Assembly (NCBI GenBank): GCA_009789175.1 | Contig: CP046866.1 | Span: forward strand, 1,798,001-1,862,000 | Source: Salinibaculum litoreum | GTDB lineage: Archaea > Halobacteriota > Halobacteria > Halobacteriales > Haloarculaceae | DNA: 64,000 bases | Reading direction: 5' to 3' | Shown here: positions 8,303 through 16,551 of the stretch, piece after piece | Layout of the letters: each line of letters opens with the position of its first letter | How positions within the stretch are numbered: position 1 is the stretch's first letter | Notes under the pieces: generated by a model | Database searches by the model: none | Seen by the model: the letters and a program-made list of their open reading frames with translations, nothing else | Told to the model about the DNA's origin: nothing | Made by a program: the position numbers and the translations under genes

Positions 8303-10033
8303 TCACTCGTCCCACTGGTGACGGGGATAGTCATCGGGGACCGTCGTCCAGACGTTCGTGAAATCAAGCACCGTGTTCGACGATGCCTCGGAGCCAGTGA
8401 GTTCGGATGTCGTCAATTTCTCGAAACCGCTTTTGGTGACGGTCCCGCTACCGACGGCCTTGGATTGGCCGGTCGTCTCGGTATCCCAGTACGAATCGGT
8501 GAGAGAGACGGTCGCACCGCCTTCGATGTCACCGACAAGTCCGCCAGTGGGGCCACCGCTGACTGCGCCGGTCGCGAACGAGGTGGAGACATCGAGGTCG
8601 TACCCGCCGTGAACGCTCCCGACGAGTCCACCCGCCGCGTCGTTCCGACTCGTCACGTTCCCGCTCGCGTAGGAGTCGACGATTGTGGCGGTGCCACTGC
8701 CCTGCTGTTGACTCACCCGGCCGACGAGCGCGCCGGCACGGCCGTCGGTGATTACGTCACCAGTCGCGTAGGATTGCTTGATTGTGCCATCCCAGTTGAT
8801 ACCGACGAGGCCACCGTAGTTGTGGTTCGCACTACTCGCGCCGGCGACGCCGGTCACGTTGCCCGTCGCGTACGACTGCTCGATGGTCCCGAAGTTCTCG
8901 CCGACGAGGCCACCGACACGGGGGTAGTTGTCGCTCGCATCTGCCACAGTGACATCACCGGTCGCGGACGAACCAGTGATGGTTCCGCTGTCGGCGTTCG
9001 TGCCGACCAGCCCCGCGACGTGGCGACCCGACAGAGTCTCGACGGAGACTGCTGCAGTCGAGTGGGAGTCACGAACGGTGCCAGTGTTGTACCCGACCAT
9101 CCCCCCGATTTCGGAGCTGTCACCGCGGATTTCGCCCCTGGTGGTCGACGCCTCGATAGTCCCACCGTCGTTGTTCCCGACCAGACCGCCGACGTTTCGC
9201 TCCCCGACGACGGCGTCGTCGTAGACGTTCGATATCTGGTAGCCAGCGGCGACGTTTTCGACTGTTCCCTGGTTGGACCCGACGACGCCACCGACGTTGT
9301 CGCGACCACTGACAGAGAGGTCCTCGACGGAGAAATCACGGAGTGTGCCACTAGAGTCCGCAAACAGGCCGACATCGTTCGCACCAGGTCGGTCAATCGT
9401 AAGACCGAATATCGTGTGTCCGTCACCGTCGAGCGTGCCGCTGAAGCCCTCGATAGGGTCGAACCCGCTCCCGCCGTTCCACTGGTCGGTCTTACTGGCG
9501 TCGATATCGTTCCCGAGACGGTAGTGAGCGCCGGGGTCGATGGTAGCGATTGCCTGTAACTCGCTGTCGGTCCGGATAACGTAGGGGTCAGATGCCGACC
9601 CGTCACCGTCGAGGTCACTGGCGGAGACACTCGCCGGTGAGGCACTGGGTGCCGAGATGTCGCCGACCAGTTCCTCGCGAGTGAGCTTCCGGACCAGGTT
9701 TTCTTTCCCGTCCCTGACAGCGACGACAGAATACGTCGTTCGCGGGTCGAGCGTCCCCAGCGAGAGGGAGTCACCAGCACTCTGCAGTCGACCGTGGACG
9801 GTCCCGCTCTCATCACGTATCAGAACTTCGTCAACGTTGCTCCCGGCGACCATGACGACTTCGTCGCCATCGGCTATCTGGACGGACGCCTGTGGCGGCG
9901 CGGACGGGTCGTCGACGAGTCCGAAGGCTGCGACGACCACGATAGCGCCGAGAACGATTGCAATCCCGACCAGCAAGATGTTCCCCACAATCGGAGACTG
10001 ACCCCGGTCGGCGCCCGGGAGCGAGACGGCCAT
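8303..10033 (-). CDS. Pilin-like surface protein with GLUG repeats
   Basis: 576 aa. The N-terminus has an archaeal type IV pilin-like signal: basic GADRG, then QSPIVGNILLVGIAIVLGAI, so a PibD-type peptidase would cut between G and Q. Residues about 40-130 form a beta-rich domain. From about residue 160 the protein has a fragment of parallel beta-solenoid start (LGNDIDASKTDQWNGGSGF) and then at least eight GLUG-type repeats (pattern GGLVGxNxGTIxxSYATGxV) to about residue 520, ending with a SYWDTETTGQSKA segment. This predicts a large extracellular adhesin anchored like a pilin. It has no pilin operon next to it. Confidence 0.85.
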   Translation of the reverse strand: MAVSLPGADRGQSPIVGNILLVGIAIVLGAIVVVAAFGLVDDPSAPPQASVQIADGDEVVMVAGSNVDEVLIRDESGTVHGRLQSAGDSLSLGTLDPRTTYSVVAVRDGKENLVRKLTREELVGDISAPSASPASVSASDLDGDGSASDPYVIRTDSELQAIATIDPGAHYRLGNDIDASKTDQWNGGSGFDPIEGFSGTLDGDGHTIFGLTIDRPGANDVGLFADSSGTLRDFSVEDLSVSGRDNVGGVVGSNQGTVENVAAGYQISNVYDDAVVGERNVGGLVGNNDGGTIEASTTRGEIRGDSSEIGGMVGYNTGTVRDSHSTAAVSVETLSGRHVAGLVGTNADSGTITGSSATGDVTVADASDNYPRVGGLVGENFGTIEQSYATGNVTGVAGASSANHNYGGLVGINWDGTIKQSYATGDVITDGRAGALVGRVSQQQGSGTATIVDSYASGNVTSRNDAAGGLVGSVHGGYDLDVSTSFATGAVSGGPTGGLVGDIEGGATVSLTDSYWDTETTGQSKAVGSGTVTKSGFEKLTTSELTGSEASSNTVLDFTNVWTTVPDDYPRHQWDE

Positions 10034-10203
10034 ACCGGATATTTTGGATGCATGTGGTTTCTATTCTTCGTTTGTGCTGACGTGTGTTGACACAGACTGG
10101 ACAGAGGCCGCCAGCGTGCGACGACTCACCTGTGTGAGTGAGCCAAGCGAGTGGGTGCTGGCACTGGCTGTCGTCGGCATCGACCCGAGAGGAGAGAACG
10201 CGT

Positions 10204-11697
10204 TCAGTTGTTTAGCCGGAACTCGGGGCCGTCGTCGGTGTCCTGCACCTCGACACCCAGGGCTTCGAGTTCGTCCCGCAGGTCGTCGGCACGCTTGTAG
10301 TTCCCCGCCTCCCGTTCCTGTTCGCGGACGGATAGAACGAGGTCGACGAGGTCCTCGGCCAGCGTCACGTCGCCACCGCTGCCAGTGTCACCGAGACCCA
10401 GCCCGAAGACGTTGCCGGCGAATTCCGCCAGTGTCTCGACGGCCTCGCGCAGGCCACGGTAGTCGTACTCGTCGTGGCTGTCGACGTGGGTGTTGACCGC
10501 CGACACCAGTTCTTCGAGGGCGGCGAGTGCCGCCCGCGTGTTGAAATCGTCGTTCATCGCCGCCGCGAAGTCCTCACGGCTCGTCTCGACGGCCTCGCGG
10601 AGGTCGGTGTCTTCGATGGTCGTCCGAGCGTCGACGCTGTCGCAGGCCTCGACGGCACGTTCGTACCCGCGCTGGAGTCCCTCCCAGCGCTCGACGGCCT
10701 CATCCATCGTCTCCCGGCTGTAGACCGCCTCGTTGTGGTAGGCAGTCGACAGCAGGAAGGTCCGGACGGCGTCAGGCCCGTAGGCCTCGATGGCCTCGTC
10801 GACGGTCTCGAAGTTGCCAAGTGAGGAGGACATCTTCTCGTCGTCGGCAGCATCGAGCAGGCGGACGTGCAGCCAGTACTGCGCGAAGGTCTGGCCGGTT
10901 GCGGCTTCGCTCTGTGCGATTTCGTTTTCGTGGTGGGGGAAGACGAGGTCCTGCCCGCCGACGTGGATGTCGATGGTATCGTCCAGATGGGTCGTGCTCA
11001 TCGCCGAGCACTCGATGTGCCAGCCGGGGCGACCCTCGCCCCACGGCGAGTCCCAGGTCTGTGCGGTTTCGGCGGCCTCTTCCGGTGGGGCGGCCTCGTC
11101 GTGCTGGTGGTCGGCAACAGTCCCTGGTGCGACACCGCCGTCTTTCCAGAGCGCGAAGTCGGCAGGATTGCGCTTCTCGGAGCGCTCGTCGGGGTCGCCC
11201 TGTGCATCGAGTTGTTCGGGGTCCTGATTCGAGAGTTTGCCGTAGTCGTCGAAGCTGGTCACGTCGAAGTACACCGAGCCATTGGCCTCGTAGGCGTAGC
11301 CTTTCTCGATGAGCGTCTCCACGAGGTCGATAATCTCGGGGATGCTCTCCGAGACGCGGGGGTAGACCTCGGCACGCCGGAGGTTCAACGAGCGCATATC
11401 GTCGATAATCGACCGGATGTACGACCGAGCCACATCGGCCTCACTCTCGCCGTTCTCGCCGACCCGGGCGACGATTTTCTCGTTGACATCGGTGAAGTTC
11501 TCGACGTGGCGAACGTCGTAGCCAAGCCACTCCAGCCAGCGGTGCATCACATCGACGTGGACCCACCCGCGAGCGTGGCCGAGGTGGGCAGGGTCGGAGG
11601 TCGTCAGCCCACAGTAATACAGCAGGACAGAGTCGGGGTCGGCGGGCTCGAACTCCTCCGTGTCGCCGGTCAGCGTATTGGTCACGCGCAGCGTCAT
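10204..11697 (-). CDS. cysS: Cysteinyl-tRNA synthetase
   Basis: 497-aa class I synthetase charging tRNA-Cys. The start [11 protein letters not shown] is 29 codons inside the longest frame and matches the usual N-terminus. The zinc-binding [16 protein letters not shown] segment combines the first zinc ligand with the HIGH-type motif (HLGH), and KMSSSLGNF is the KMSKS loop. A haloarchaeal acidic insertion (residues about 180-230) interrupts the catalytic domain, and the C-terminal helical anticodon/DALR region ends GPEFRLNN. It is divergent from the winged-helix gene at 11828. Confidence 0.97.
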   Translation of the reverse strand: MTLRVTNTLTGDTEEFEPADPDSVLLYYCGLTTSDPAHLGHARGWVHVDVMHRWLEWLGYDVRHVENFTDVNEKIVARVGENGESEADVARSYIRSIIDDMRSLNLRRAEVYPRVSESIPEIIDLVETLIEKGYAYEANGSVYFDVTSFDDYGKLSNQDPEQLDAQGDPDERSEKRNPADFALWKDGGVAPGTVADHQHDEAAPPEEAAETAQTWDSPWGEGRPGWHIECSAMSTTHLDDTIDIHVGGQDLVFPHHENEIAQSEAATGQTFAQYWLHVRLLDAADDEKMSSSLGNFETVDEAIEAYGPDAVRTFLLSTAYHNEAVYSRETMDEAVERWEGLQRGYERAVEACDSVDARTTIEDTDLREAVETSREDFAAAMNDDFNTRAALAALEELVSAVNTHVDSHDEYDYRGLREAVETLAEFAGNVFGLGLGDTGSGGDVTLAEDLVDLVLSVREQEREAGNYKRADDLRDELEALGVEVQDTDDGPEFRLNN

Positions 11698-11767
11698 TGG
11701 CGGTAGGTACGGGGGCCACCGTTTCAAGGCTGTGGTCCCGAAAAGCGCCAGCAACCCGCCGGACCGC

Positions 11768-11805
11768 AGTTGCAGAGTCCGCAACTACGTTTCCGGTTTT
11801 AAATA
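11768..11805 (+). promoter_or_regulatory. Palindrome and TATA box upstream of the winged-helix gene
   Basis: AGTTGC (11768-11773) and GCAACT (11781-11786) are perfect inverted arms separated by 7 bp. About 12 bp downstream lies TTTTAAATAG (11797-11806), a strong TATA box whose spacing predicts a start near the GTG at 11828. The palindrome lies at the BRE-proximal edge of the promoter and between divergent cysS and the regulator, which suggests an operator, perhaps autoregulatory (inference). Confidence 0.55.
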
Positions 11806-11827
11806 GGGCCGTGCCGATTGGACGGGT

Positions 11828-12178
11828 GTGAGTGAGGACTGCGACGAGGAGGAAGTACTCGAACTCCTCGACGACGAGTATGCTCGCGCAATCCTCACAG
11901 CGACGAGTGCCGAACCCATGTCTGCACAAGAATTGAGCGAGCGGTGCGACGCCTCAGAGACGACCATATACCGGCGTCTCGACCGCTTGCAGGACTGTGA
12001 CCTCATAGAGGAACAGCTGCAGCCCCAACCCGACGGCAACCATTACAAGGTATTCGTCTCGCGGCTGGAATCATTCTCGGTCCAGTTCGAGGACGGTGAG
12101 TTGCGTGCCGACCTCGAACGGAAACCCGCCGAGGAGGACGTCGCCGACCGCTTCACCAGGATGTGGCAGGACCTATGA
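11828..12178 (+). CDS. Winged-helix transcription regulator (ArsR/HTH-like)
   Basis: 116-aa DNA-binding protein. Residues about 8-75 form a winged helix: DDEYARAILTATSAEPMSAQ, then a recognition helix region SERCDASETTIYRRLDRLQD and a wing (EEQLQPQPDGNHYKVFV). The C-terminal 40 residues are helical and acidic and may dimerise. It uses a GTG start positioned for a leaderless transcript from the TATA at 11797-11806. Its stop overlaps the start of the next gene (ATGA), and the pairing of a helix-turn-helix protein with a small membrane protein recurs in haloarchaea. Confidence 0.85.
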   Translation: MSEDCDEEEVLELLDDEYARAILTATSAEPMSAQELSERCDASETTIYRRLDRLQDCDLIEEQLQPQPDGNHYKVFVSRLESFSVQFEDGELRADLERKPAEEDVADRFTRMWQDL

Positions 12179-12489
12179 TAGTCGAAGGCTACACCACGCT
12201 CGACTGGGTATTGCTGGTCGTCTCGGCCTGTTCGGTGATACTCGGGCTTGTCATCGGCTACCAGGCCTACCGGGGCTTCCGGCGCAACGACAGTCGCGCC
12301 ATGCAGTACCTGTCAATCGGCCTCATCCTGCTGACGGCCGTGCCCTTCACCCTCTCGTTTGGCATTACGGGCATCATGCAACTCCAGCCCGAGTTGGCTC
12401 GCTTCCGGCGGGAACTCGTCGTCATCACCCGGGCCAGCCAACTCGTCGGGCTGGCTTTCATCACCTACTCGCTGTACGAAAAACCATAG
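12175..12489 (+). CDS. Small three-helix membrane protein paired with the regulator
   Basis: 104-aa protein with three hydrophobic segments (WVLLVVSACSVILGLVIGY; a second around YLSIGLILLTAVPFTLSFG; a third near LVGLAFITYSLY) and an Arg-rich cytosolic loop (YRGFRRNDSR). It overlaps the regulator gene by 4 bp, so the two are translationally coupled. The arrangement suggests a membrane sensor or anchor for the regulator, but no ligand-binding residues are recognisable. Confidence 0.8.
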   Translation: MIVEGYTTLDWVLLVVSACSVILGLVIGYQAYRGFRRNDSRAMQYLSIGLILLTAVPFTLSFGITGIMQLQPELARFRRELVVITRASQLVGLAFITYSLYEKP

Positions 12490-12543
12490 GCCGTCTGGGT
12501 TCGGCACTTTTCGAGGACACTCGACACAGGGAGTTCGGGGCTC

Positions 12544-13743
12544 TCAGTCACACTCGACAGACCGGGCCACGTCGAGCAGCTCCGCCTTCGAGATGTCGGC
12601 GGTGACGGTGTAAACGTGGCCATCACACTGCCAGGCGACCAGCGCGCGGGTCCCCGAAGACCGGTAACGACCCGTCCGGTCGCCGATTGAGACGGGGTCA
12701 CCCCGTGAGAGATTAGTGTAGTCATCTTCCGTGGTCTTGGTCACGAACAACAGCGAACTCGCTGCCCGATAACGCAGTTGCACGGCCGCGAAGTCGCTGC
12801 CTCGGATGTGGTTCGCCCGGTCCAGTGCGAACCGGTCGGGGACCGTCGGGTCCGGAACGGAAAGGGCCGCAACATCTGAGAGGGACGCGATTGTCCGGTA
12901 ACTCGTCAGGTCATAGGAGTTGGATTCGTTGAGCGTCGCCCCCGACGGCGGGTCGAACGCGAAGGTGTCCTCTTCGAAGTCCGGGTCGATGGTGACATCC
13001 GACATCCGGAAGGTAAAGGTCGACTTCTCACCGCCACGTCGGGTCACCTGTCTCGATTTGAGTGTGATGAAATACTCGGTGTCCAGCCAGACCGTCTGCT
13101 CGACGACGCCGTCACCGGGGTCACCGACCGGCTGATAATCGATGACGTAGGCCTCCCTGCCGGCGACCGTCTCCGTCCCCTCGTATGTCACATTGAAACG
13201 GCTGTTATCGTCCGACTCAGGGGCGTTCTCGGTATCTTCGCCGGCCGGGACGGCGGGCAGCGGAGCACCCCCAGCGGGCGGCCCTTCGACCGTCGTCTCA
13301 CCGTCCTCGCGGGCGCTGTCGACGACCGTCGCAATCTCATCGGCACCGGCTTCGAACGGTGCGAGGTCTTCGGTCCCGATACGGACGAACTCGTTTGTCG
13401 TCGCGTTGTACCGGACGAGCGTGCTGCCGTTGTAGACGTTGATGTTGCCCGCAATCGAATCCGGTGTGAGCCACTCGACTCTGGACCTGCCGCCGTCGAT
13501 ATCGACCTCGATATGCGACCGCCGGTCCGCGCGGTCGGTGTACTCGTAGTGCAACGTCGCCTCGTACCCGTCGAGCGACCGGTACTGCTCGGCAGCCTCT
13601 TCACCGGTCGGGAGGCTCCGCTGTCCGCTGTCGTCGGCGAGAAGCGAGCACCCCGCCAGCGCGACGACAGCGAGGATGGCGGCAGCCACCAGCAGGTGCT
13701 GGCGGTCGAACGTGTCGCCGCCGGCACGGGTGAGGACGCGCAT
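12544..13743 (-). CDS. Lipoprotein of the LolA/outer-membrane-lipoprotein-sorting-like family
   Basis: 399-aa exported lipoprotein. A hydrophobic signal (HLLVAAAILAVVALAGC) ends in the lipobox LAGC, so the mature protein is probably lipid-anchored outside the membrane. The body is a large antiparallel beta region with LolA-like features (SLDGYEATLHYEYTDRADRR; VYNGSTLVRYNATTNEFVRI; YVIDYQPVG; TVWLDTEYFITLKSRQ). Haloarchaea have several such LolA-like lipoproteins of unknown cargo. A C-terminal extension of about 120 residues goes beyond the core domain. It is convergent with the membrane gene at 12175. Confidence 0.8.
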   Translation of the reverse strand: MRVLTRAGGDTFDRQHLLVAAAILAVVALAGCSLLADDSGQRSLPTGEEAAEQYRSLDGYEATLHYEYTDRADRRSHIEVDIDGGRSRVEWLTPDSIAGNINVYNGSTLVRYNATTNEFVRIGTEDLAPFEAGADEIATVVDSAREDGETTVEGPPAGGAPLPAVPAGEDTENAPESDDNSRFNVTYEGTETVAGREAYVIDYQPVGDPGDGVVEQTVWLDTEYFITLKSRQVTRRGGEKSTFTFRMSDVTIDPDFEEDTFAFDPPSGATLNESNSYDLTSYRTIASLSDVAALSVPDPTVPDRFALDRANHIRGSDFAAVQLRYRAASSLLFVTKTTEDDYTNLSRGDPVSIGDRTGRYRSSGTRALVAWQCDGHVYTVTADISKAELLDVARSVECD

Positions 13744-14179
13744 TCAGATATGTAACGTTGCGGAATCATCGTAATATTCCTTACGTGTTTATGAAACGAA
13801 GCCGGACGCGAATCCGGGCAAGGAAGCACAGTACCGCTGCCGGCCGAGAAAGCGGCCGTGACAGGTGCACTGCCAGCGGCCCGATGAAGCTGAGGACCAT
13901 CGGGGGAGAAAGTCGGGCAGTGGCTGGCGTCAGCGGGGGTGGGGACTGCTGCTGTCAGCGGGGGGGAAGACAACACGTCAGCGGGGACTGCTGCTGTCAG
14001 CGGGGATTGTCAGGGCAACTTGTGTCGTCGCATTCCACCCTTTTGTCCAGATATCAATAAAGACGGGTCGCGACCCGCTGGCCCAGCAACGCGGCGAAAG
14101 GGTTATATGTCAGTTATCGATTCGGGCCGACCCGCAGCCAACGAAGTCTCTAAGAGTCGGTCCACCCAAGTACGGACAA
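13744..14179. other. Intergenic region upstream of cbiX
   Basis: 436 bp without a convincing gene. It contains a stem near 13840-13860 (CGGCCGAGAAAGCGGCCG), the tandem G-rich repeats at 13928-14011, and TATA-like GGGTTATATG at 14099-14108. A second weak TATA candidate, CTCTAAGAG at about 14149, would give a nearly leaderless cbiX transcript. No recognisable cobalamin riboswitch core was seen. Confidence 0.5.
13928..14011 (+). repeat. Short G-rich tandem repeats
   Basis: Two adjacent copies of a unit GTCAGCGGGG...GGACTGCTGCTGTCAGCGGGG occur, beginning near 13929 and 13977. Each copy contains GTCAGCGGGG twice and GGGACTGCTGCTGTCAGC once. The copies differ by a short G/T insertion in the first and are separated by GGAAGACAACAC. 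They lie outside any credible frame. Confidence 0.75.
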
Positions 14180-15037
14180 ATGGAACAGGCGCTCGTAATC
14201 GCAGCACACGGCTCACACCTCAATCCGGGGTCGAGCGAACCCGCCTTCGCGCACGCCGACAGGATACGGGCAACGGGTCTCTTCGAGGAAGTTCGGGAGA
14301 CGTTCTGGAAGGAAGAGCCCCACTTCCGGGAGGGACTACGGACGGTCGCCCCTGATGAGGTGTATCTCGTCCCGCTGTTCATCAGCGAGGGGTACTTCAC
14401 CGAACAGGTACTGCCACGGGAGTTCCGGCTGGAGGGGTTCGACCCCGCCGACTGGGACTCCGACGGCACGACCGCCGACCACACGACACTTACGGCTGCC
14501 GACGTGGGCAAGACGGTTCATTACTGCGGACCGGTGGGCACCCACGAGGCGATGAGCGATGTCATCATCCGCCGAGCGGAGTCGGTGACCGGCGACACCG
14601 AGGTCGGTTCCGGTGTCGGGCTAGCGGTCGTCGGCCACGGCACCGAGCGCAACGAAAACTCCGCGAAGGCCATCCAGTACCACGCCGACCGCATCCGCGA
14701 GCGCGGCCGCTTCGACGAGGTCCAGGCGCTGTTCATGGACGAGGAGCCGGAAGTCGACGACGTGACCGACCACTTCGAGAGTGAGGACGTGGTCGTCGTG
14801 CCGCTGTTCGTCGCCGACGGCTACCACACACAGGAGGATATCCCGGGAGATATGGGGCTGACCGAGGACCCCGCGTCGGGGTGGGAGACCCCGACAGTTG
14901 TCGACGGAACCCGCATCTGGTATGCCGGCGCGGTCGGCACCGAGCCGCTGCTCGCTGAGGTCGTACTGGAGCGGGCGCTGGATGCCGGAGCAGCCGACAG
15001 CACGAGCGCCGCCCGCGCGATGGAGGGGACCCGATGA
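14180..15037 (+). CDS. cbiX: CbiX/SirB-type sirohydrochlorin cobaltochelatase-like protein
   Basis: 285-aa protein with two chelatase-like halves. Each half starts with a His-containing motif: AAHGSHLNPGSSEPAF at residue 8 and VVGHGTERNENSAKAI in the second half. Both halves carry a VPLF(I/V)(S/A)(E/D)GY(F/H) strand used in metal and tetrapyrrole binding. In cobalamin synthesis CbiX inserts cobalt into sirohydrochlorin. Only the ATG at 14180 gives the family N-terminus; the upstream frame is non-coding. It overlaps the DR2241-like gene by 4 bp. An alternative is a related chelatase for siroheme or another factor. Confidence 0.88.
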   Translation: MEQALVIAAHGSHLNPGSSEPAFAHADRIRATGLFEEVRETFWKEEPHFREGLRTVAPDEVYLVPLFISEGYFTEQVLPREFRLEGFDPADWDSDGTTADHTTLTAADVGKTVHYCGPVGTHEAMSDVIIRRAESVTGDTEVGSGVGLAVVGHGTERNENSAKAIQYHADRIRERGRFDEVQALFMDEEPEVDDVTDHFESEDVVVVPLFVADGYHTQEDIPGDMGLTEDPASGWETPTVVDGTRIWYAGAVGTEPLLAEVVLERALDAGAADSTSAARAMEGTR

Positions 15038-16137
15038 ACGAAGACCAGTTCGACGCGCTGCAGTCGGCCGCGGAGGCTGGCATCGACACCGAGACGCTGA
15101 CTGTACGTACCGACGGAGAGACCTACGACTTCGTAGTCCCCGAGGCCAGTTACACCGGTCTGAGCGATGACGAATTGCATGCCGCCGCTCGCCGACACCG
15201 CGAGTACGTCACCGAGTGGTACTTCTGGACCGAGGTAGCACCGGAGCCTGCCCAGCGACGAGCCTTCATCCGATGGGTCGAACAGGCCGACGACCAGTCG
15301 GTCCCCGAGCGACGGGAACGGCTCCAGGAGGGAATCCGCCGGGAGTGGGGCCAACTGGAAATCCAGGTAAAACTCGCGGAGGCGGGCCGGCGCGTCTATC
15401 AGCTCCACCATATCGACGACAGCGACGAGCGCGTCGAGGACCTCACGGTGCACACGGACCCCCACGAGGCACGCGAGATTCGGAAATCCGACGAGGACGG
15501 GCGGTACCGCCCGCTGTCGACTGCACCGACGCTCCGACGGGGCTGGGCGTTTGTCGACCTCACGCCGGCGGCCCTCGTCGAGACTATCGAGACGTTCTAC
15601 CCGGCGACGATAGCGAACTGGCATCGCGAGCAGGAGGGCGAACTTGACGTGACTCACTGGCACGACGCAGTGACCCGACAGACCGGCATCTACGGCGTCG
15701 TCGAGACGTGGGACCGCGGCGAGGGAACCGACCACGTCGAGTGGGTCGCCGAAGCTTGCTGTGCGGACTCCCAATGTCTCAAGCGACGCGAGTGGGAGTA
15801 CGACGAGGAGACGCCACTGGATGCGGATGGCGGAGATGGGACCTTCCCCTGCCGGGAACCCTGCTCGCTGGTCGTCTCCGCGGCCCGCAAGTGGACCCGC
15901 ATCGACGCCGAGGAGTCCCGGACTTACGAATTCGAACTCACGCCAAGCGAGAAAGAGCAACTGGAGGAACTCATCGACGCCGTCGCCGACGGGCGAACCG
16001 AGGAGATACGCGAGGCCGACTTCTCCGATGGAGCCAACCGCTGGCGTGCGCGGTTCCTCCGGGCGAAACTGTTCGAGGACGGCAATCTCGACGGCGTCCC
16101 GACAGGGGACGGGGGCGCAGCCGAGGGCGACCACTGA
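15034..16137 (+). CDS. DR2241-like protein with a C-terminal Cys cluster
   Basis: 367-aa soluble acidic protein, start overlapping cbiX by 4 bp. The N-terminal two-thirds is helical and carries TEWYFWTEVAPEPAQRRAFI and YQLHHIDDS. The C-terminal part has CCADSQC and PCREPC, a spaced set of cysteines consistent with a 4Fe-4S site described for the DR2241 family. The persistent neighbourhood with cbiX suggests a role in cobaltochelation or electron supply for corrin formation (inference). It is followed three bases later by a small membrane gene. Confidence 0.8.
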   Translation: MNEDQFDALQSAAEAGIDTETLTVRTDGETYDFVVPEASYTGLSDDELHAAARRHREYVTEWYFWTEVAPEPAQRRAFIRWVEQADDQSVPERRERLQEGIRREWGQLEIQVKLAEAGRRVYQLHHIDDSDERVEDLTVHTDPHEAREIRKSDEDGRYRPLSTAPTLRRGWAFVDLTPAALVETIETFYPATIANWHREQEGELDVTHWHDAVTRQTGIYGVVETWDRGEGTDHVEWVAEACCADSQCLKRREWEYDEETPLDADGGDGTFPCREPCSLVVSAARKWTRIDAEESRTYEFELTPSEKEQLEELIDAVADGRTEEIREADFSDGANRWRARFLRAKLFEDGNLDGVPTGDGGAAEGDH

Positions 16138-16140
16138 GGG

Positions 16141-16551
16141 ATGCGGTCCCGGCATCATTTCCCCATCTCCGCACTGGTCGGTGTCGTGGTTGTTCTGGGG
16201 CGTGAGACGGGCTATCCGGCGGTGCTGGTCGTCACCTACGCGGCCCTCGTCGGAACGTTCGTCGACCTCGACCACTTCCTCATCGCGCGTGTGCGGACAG
16301 GGTCGTGGAAGTCACTTCGGCGGTCGCTGGCCGACCCACGGATGGCGTTGTTCGAGCAGGACGCCATCTTCGAGACGGGGGCCGTCGGGGCGTGGACGCG
16401 GCTGGGGAGCCACGTCGTCATCACAGTGGTGCTTTCGGGGGCACTGCTCCGACCGGCTCCCGGGCTGGCGTTCCTGACGGCAGCCGTCCTCGGGGTCCAC
16501 ATTGGCTGTGACCTCGCGTGGGACCAGTGGCGACGGTCAGCCCGCGACTGA
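16141..16551 (+). CDS. Small multi-pass membrane protein
   Basis: 136 aa with about three to four hydrophobic segments. A DLDHFLIAR motif after the second segment resembles the metal-binding patch of YdjM-like putative membrane hydrolases, and a second patch HIGCDLAWDQW lies near the end. It begins 3 bp after the DR2241-like stop, so it is probably in the cbiX transcript. Its last 15 bp overlap the convergent MFS gene. Function is unknown. Confidence 0.7.
   Translation: MRSRHHFPISALVGVVVVLGRETGYPAVLVVTYAALVGTFVDLDHFLIARVRTGSWKSLRRSLADPRMALFEQDAIFETGAVGAWTRLGSHVVITVVLSGALLRPAPGLAFLTAAVLGVHIGCDLAWDQWRRSARD

Noticed and set aside
13800-14179. Cobalamin riboswitch upstream of cbiX
   Set aside because: No B12-box-like core was recognised and such riboswitches are rare in archaea.
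14821-16275. 484-codon minus-strand frame
   Set aside because: Antisense to the DR2241-like gene; no motif.
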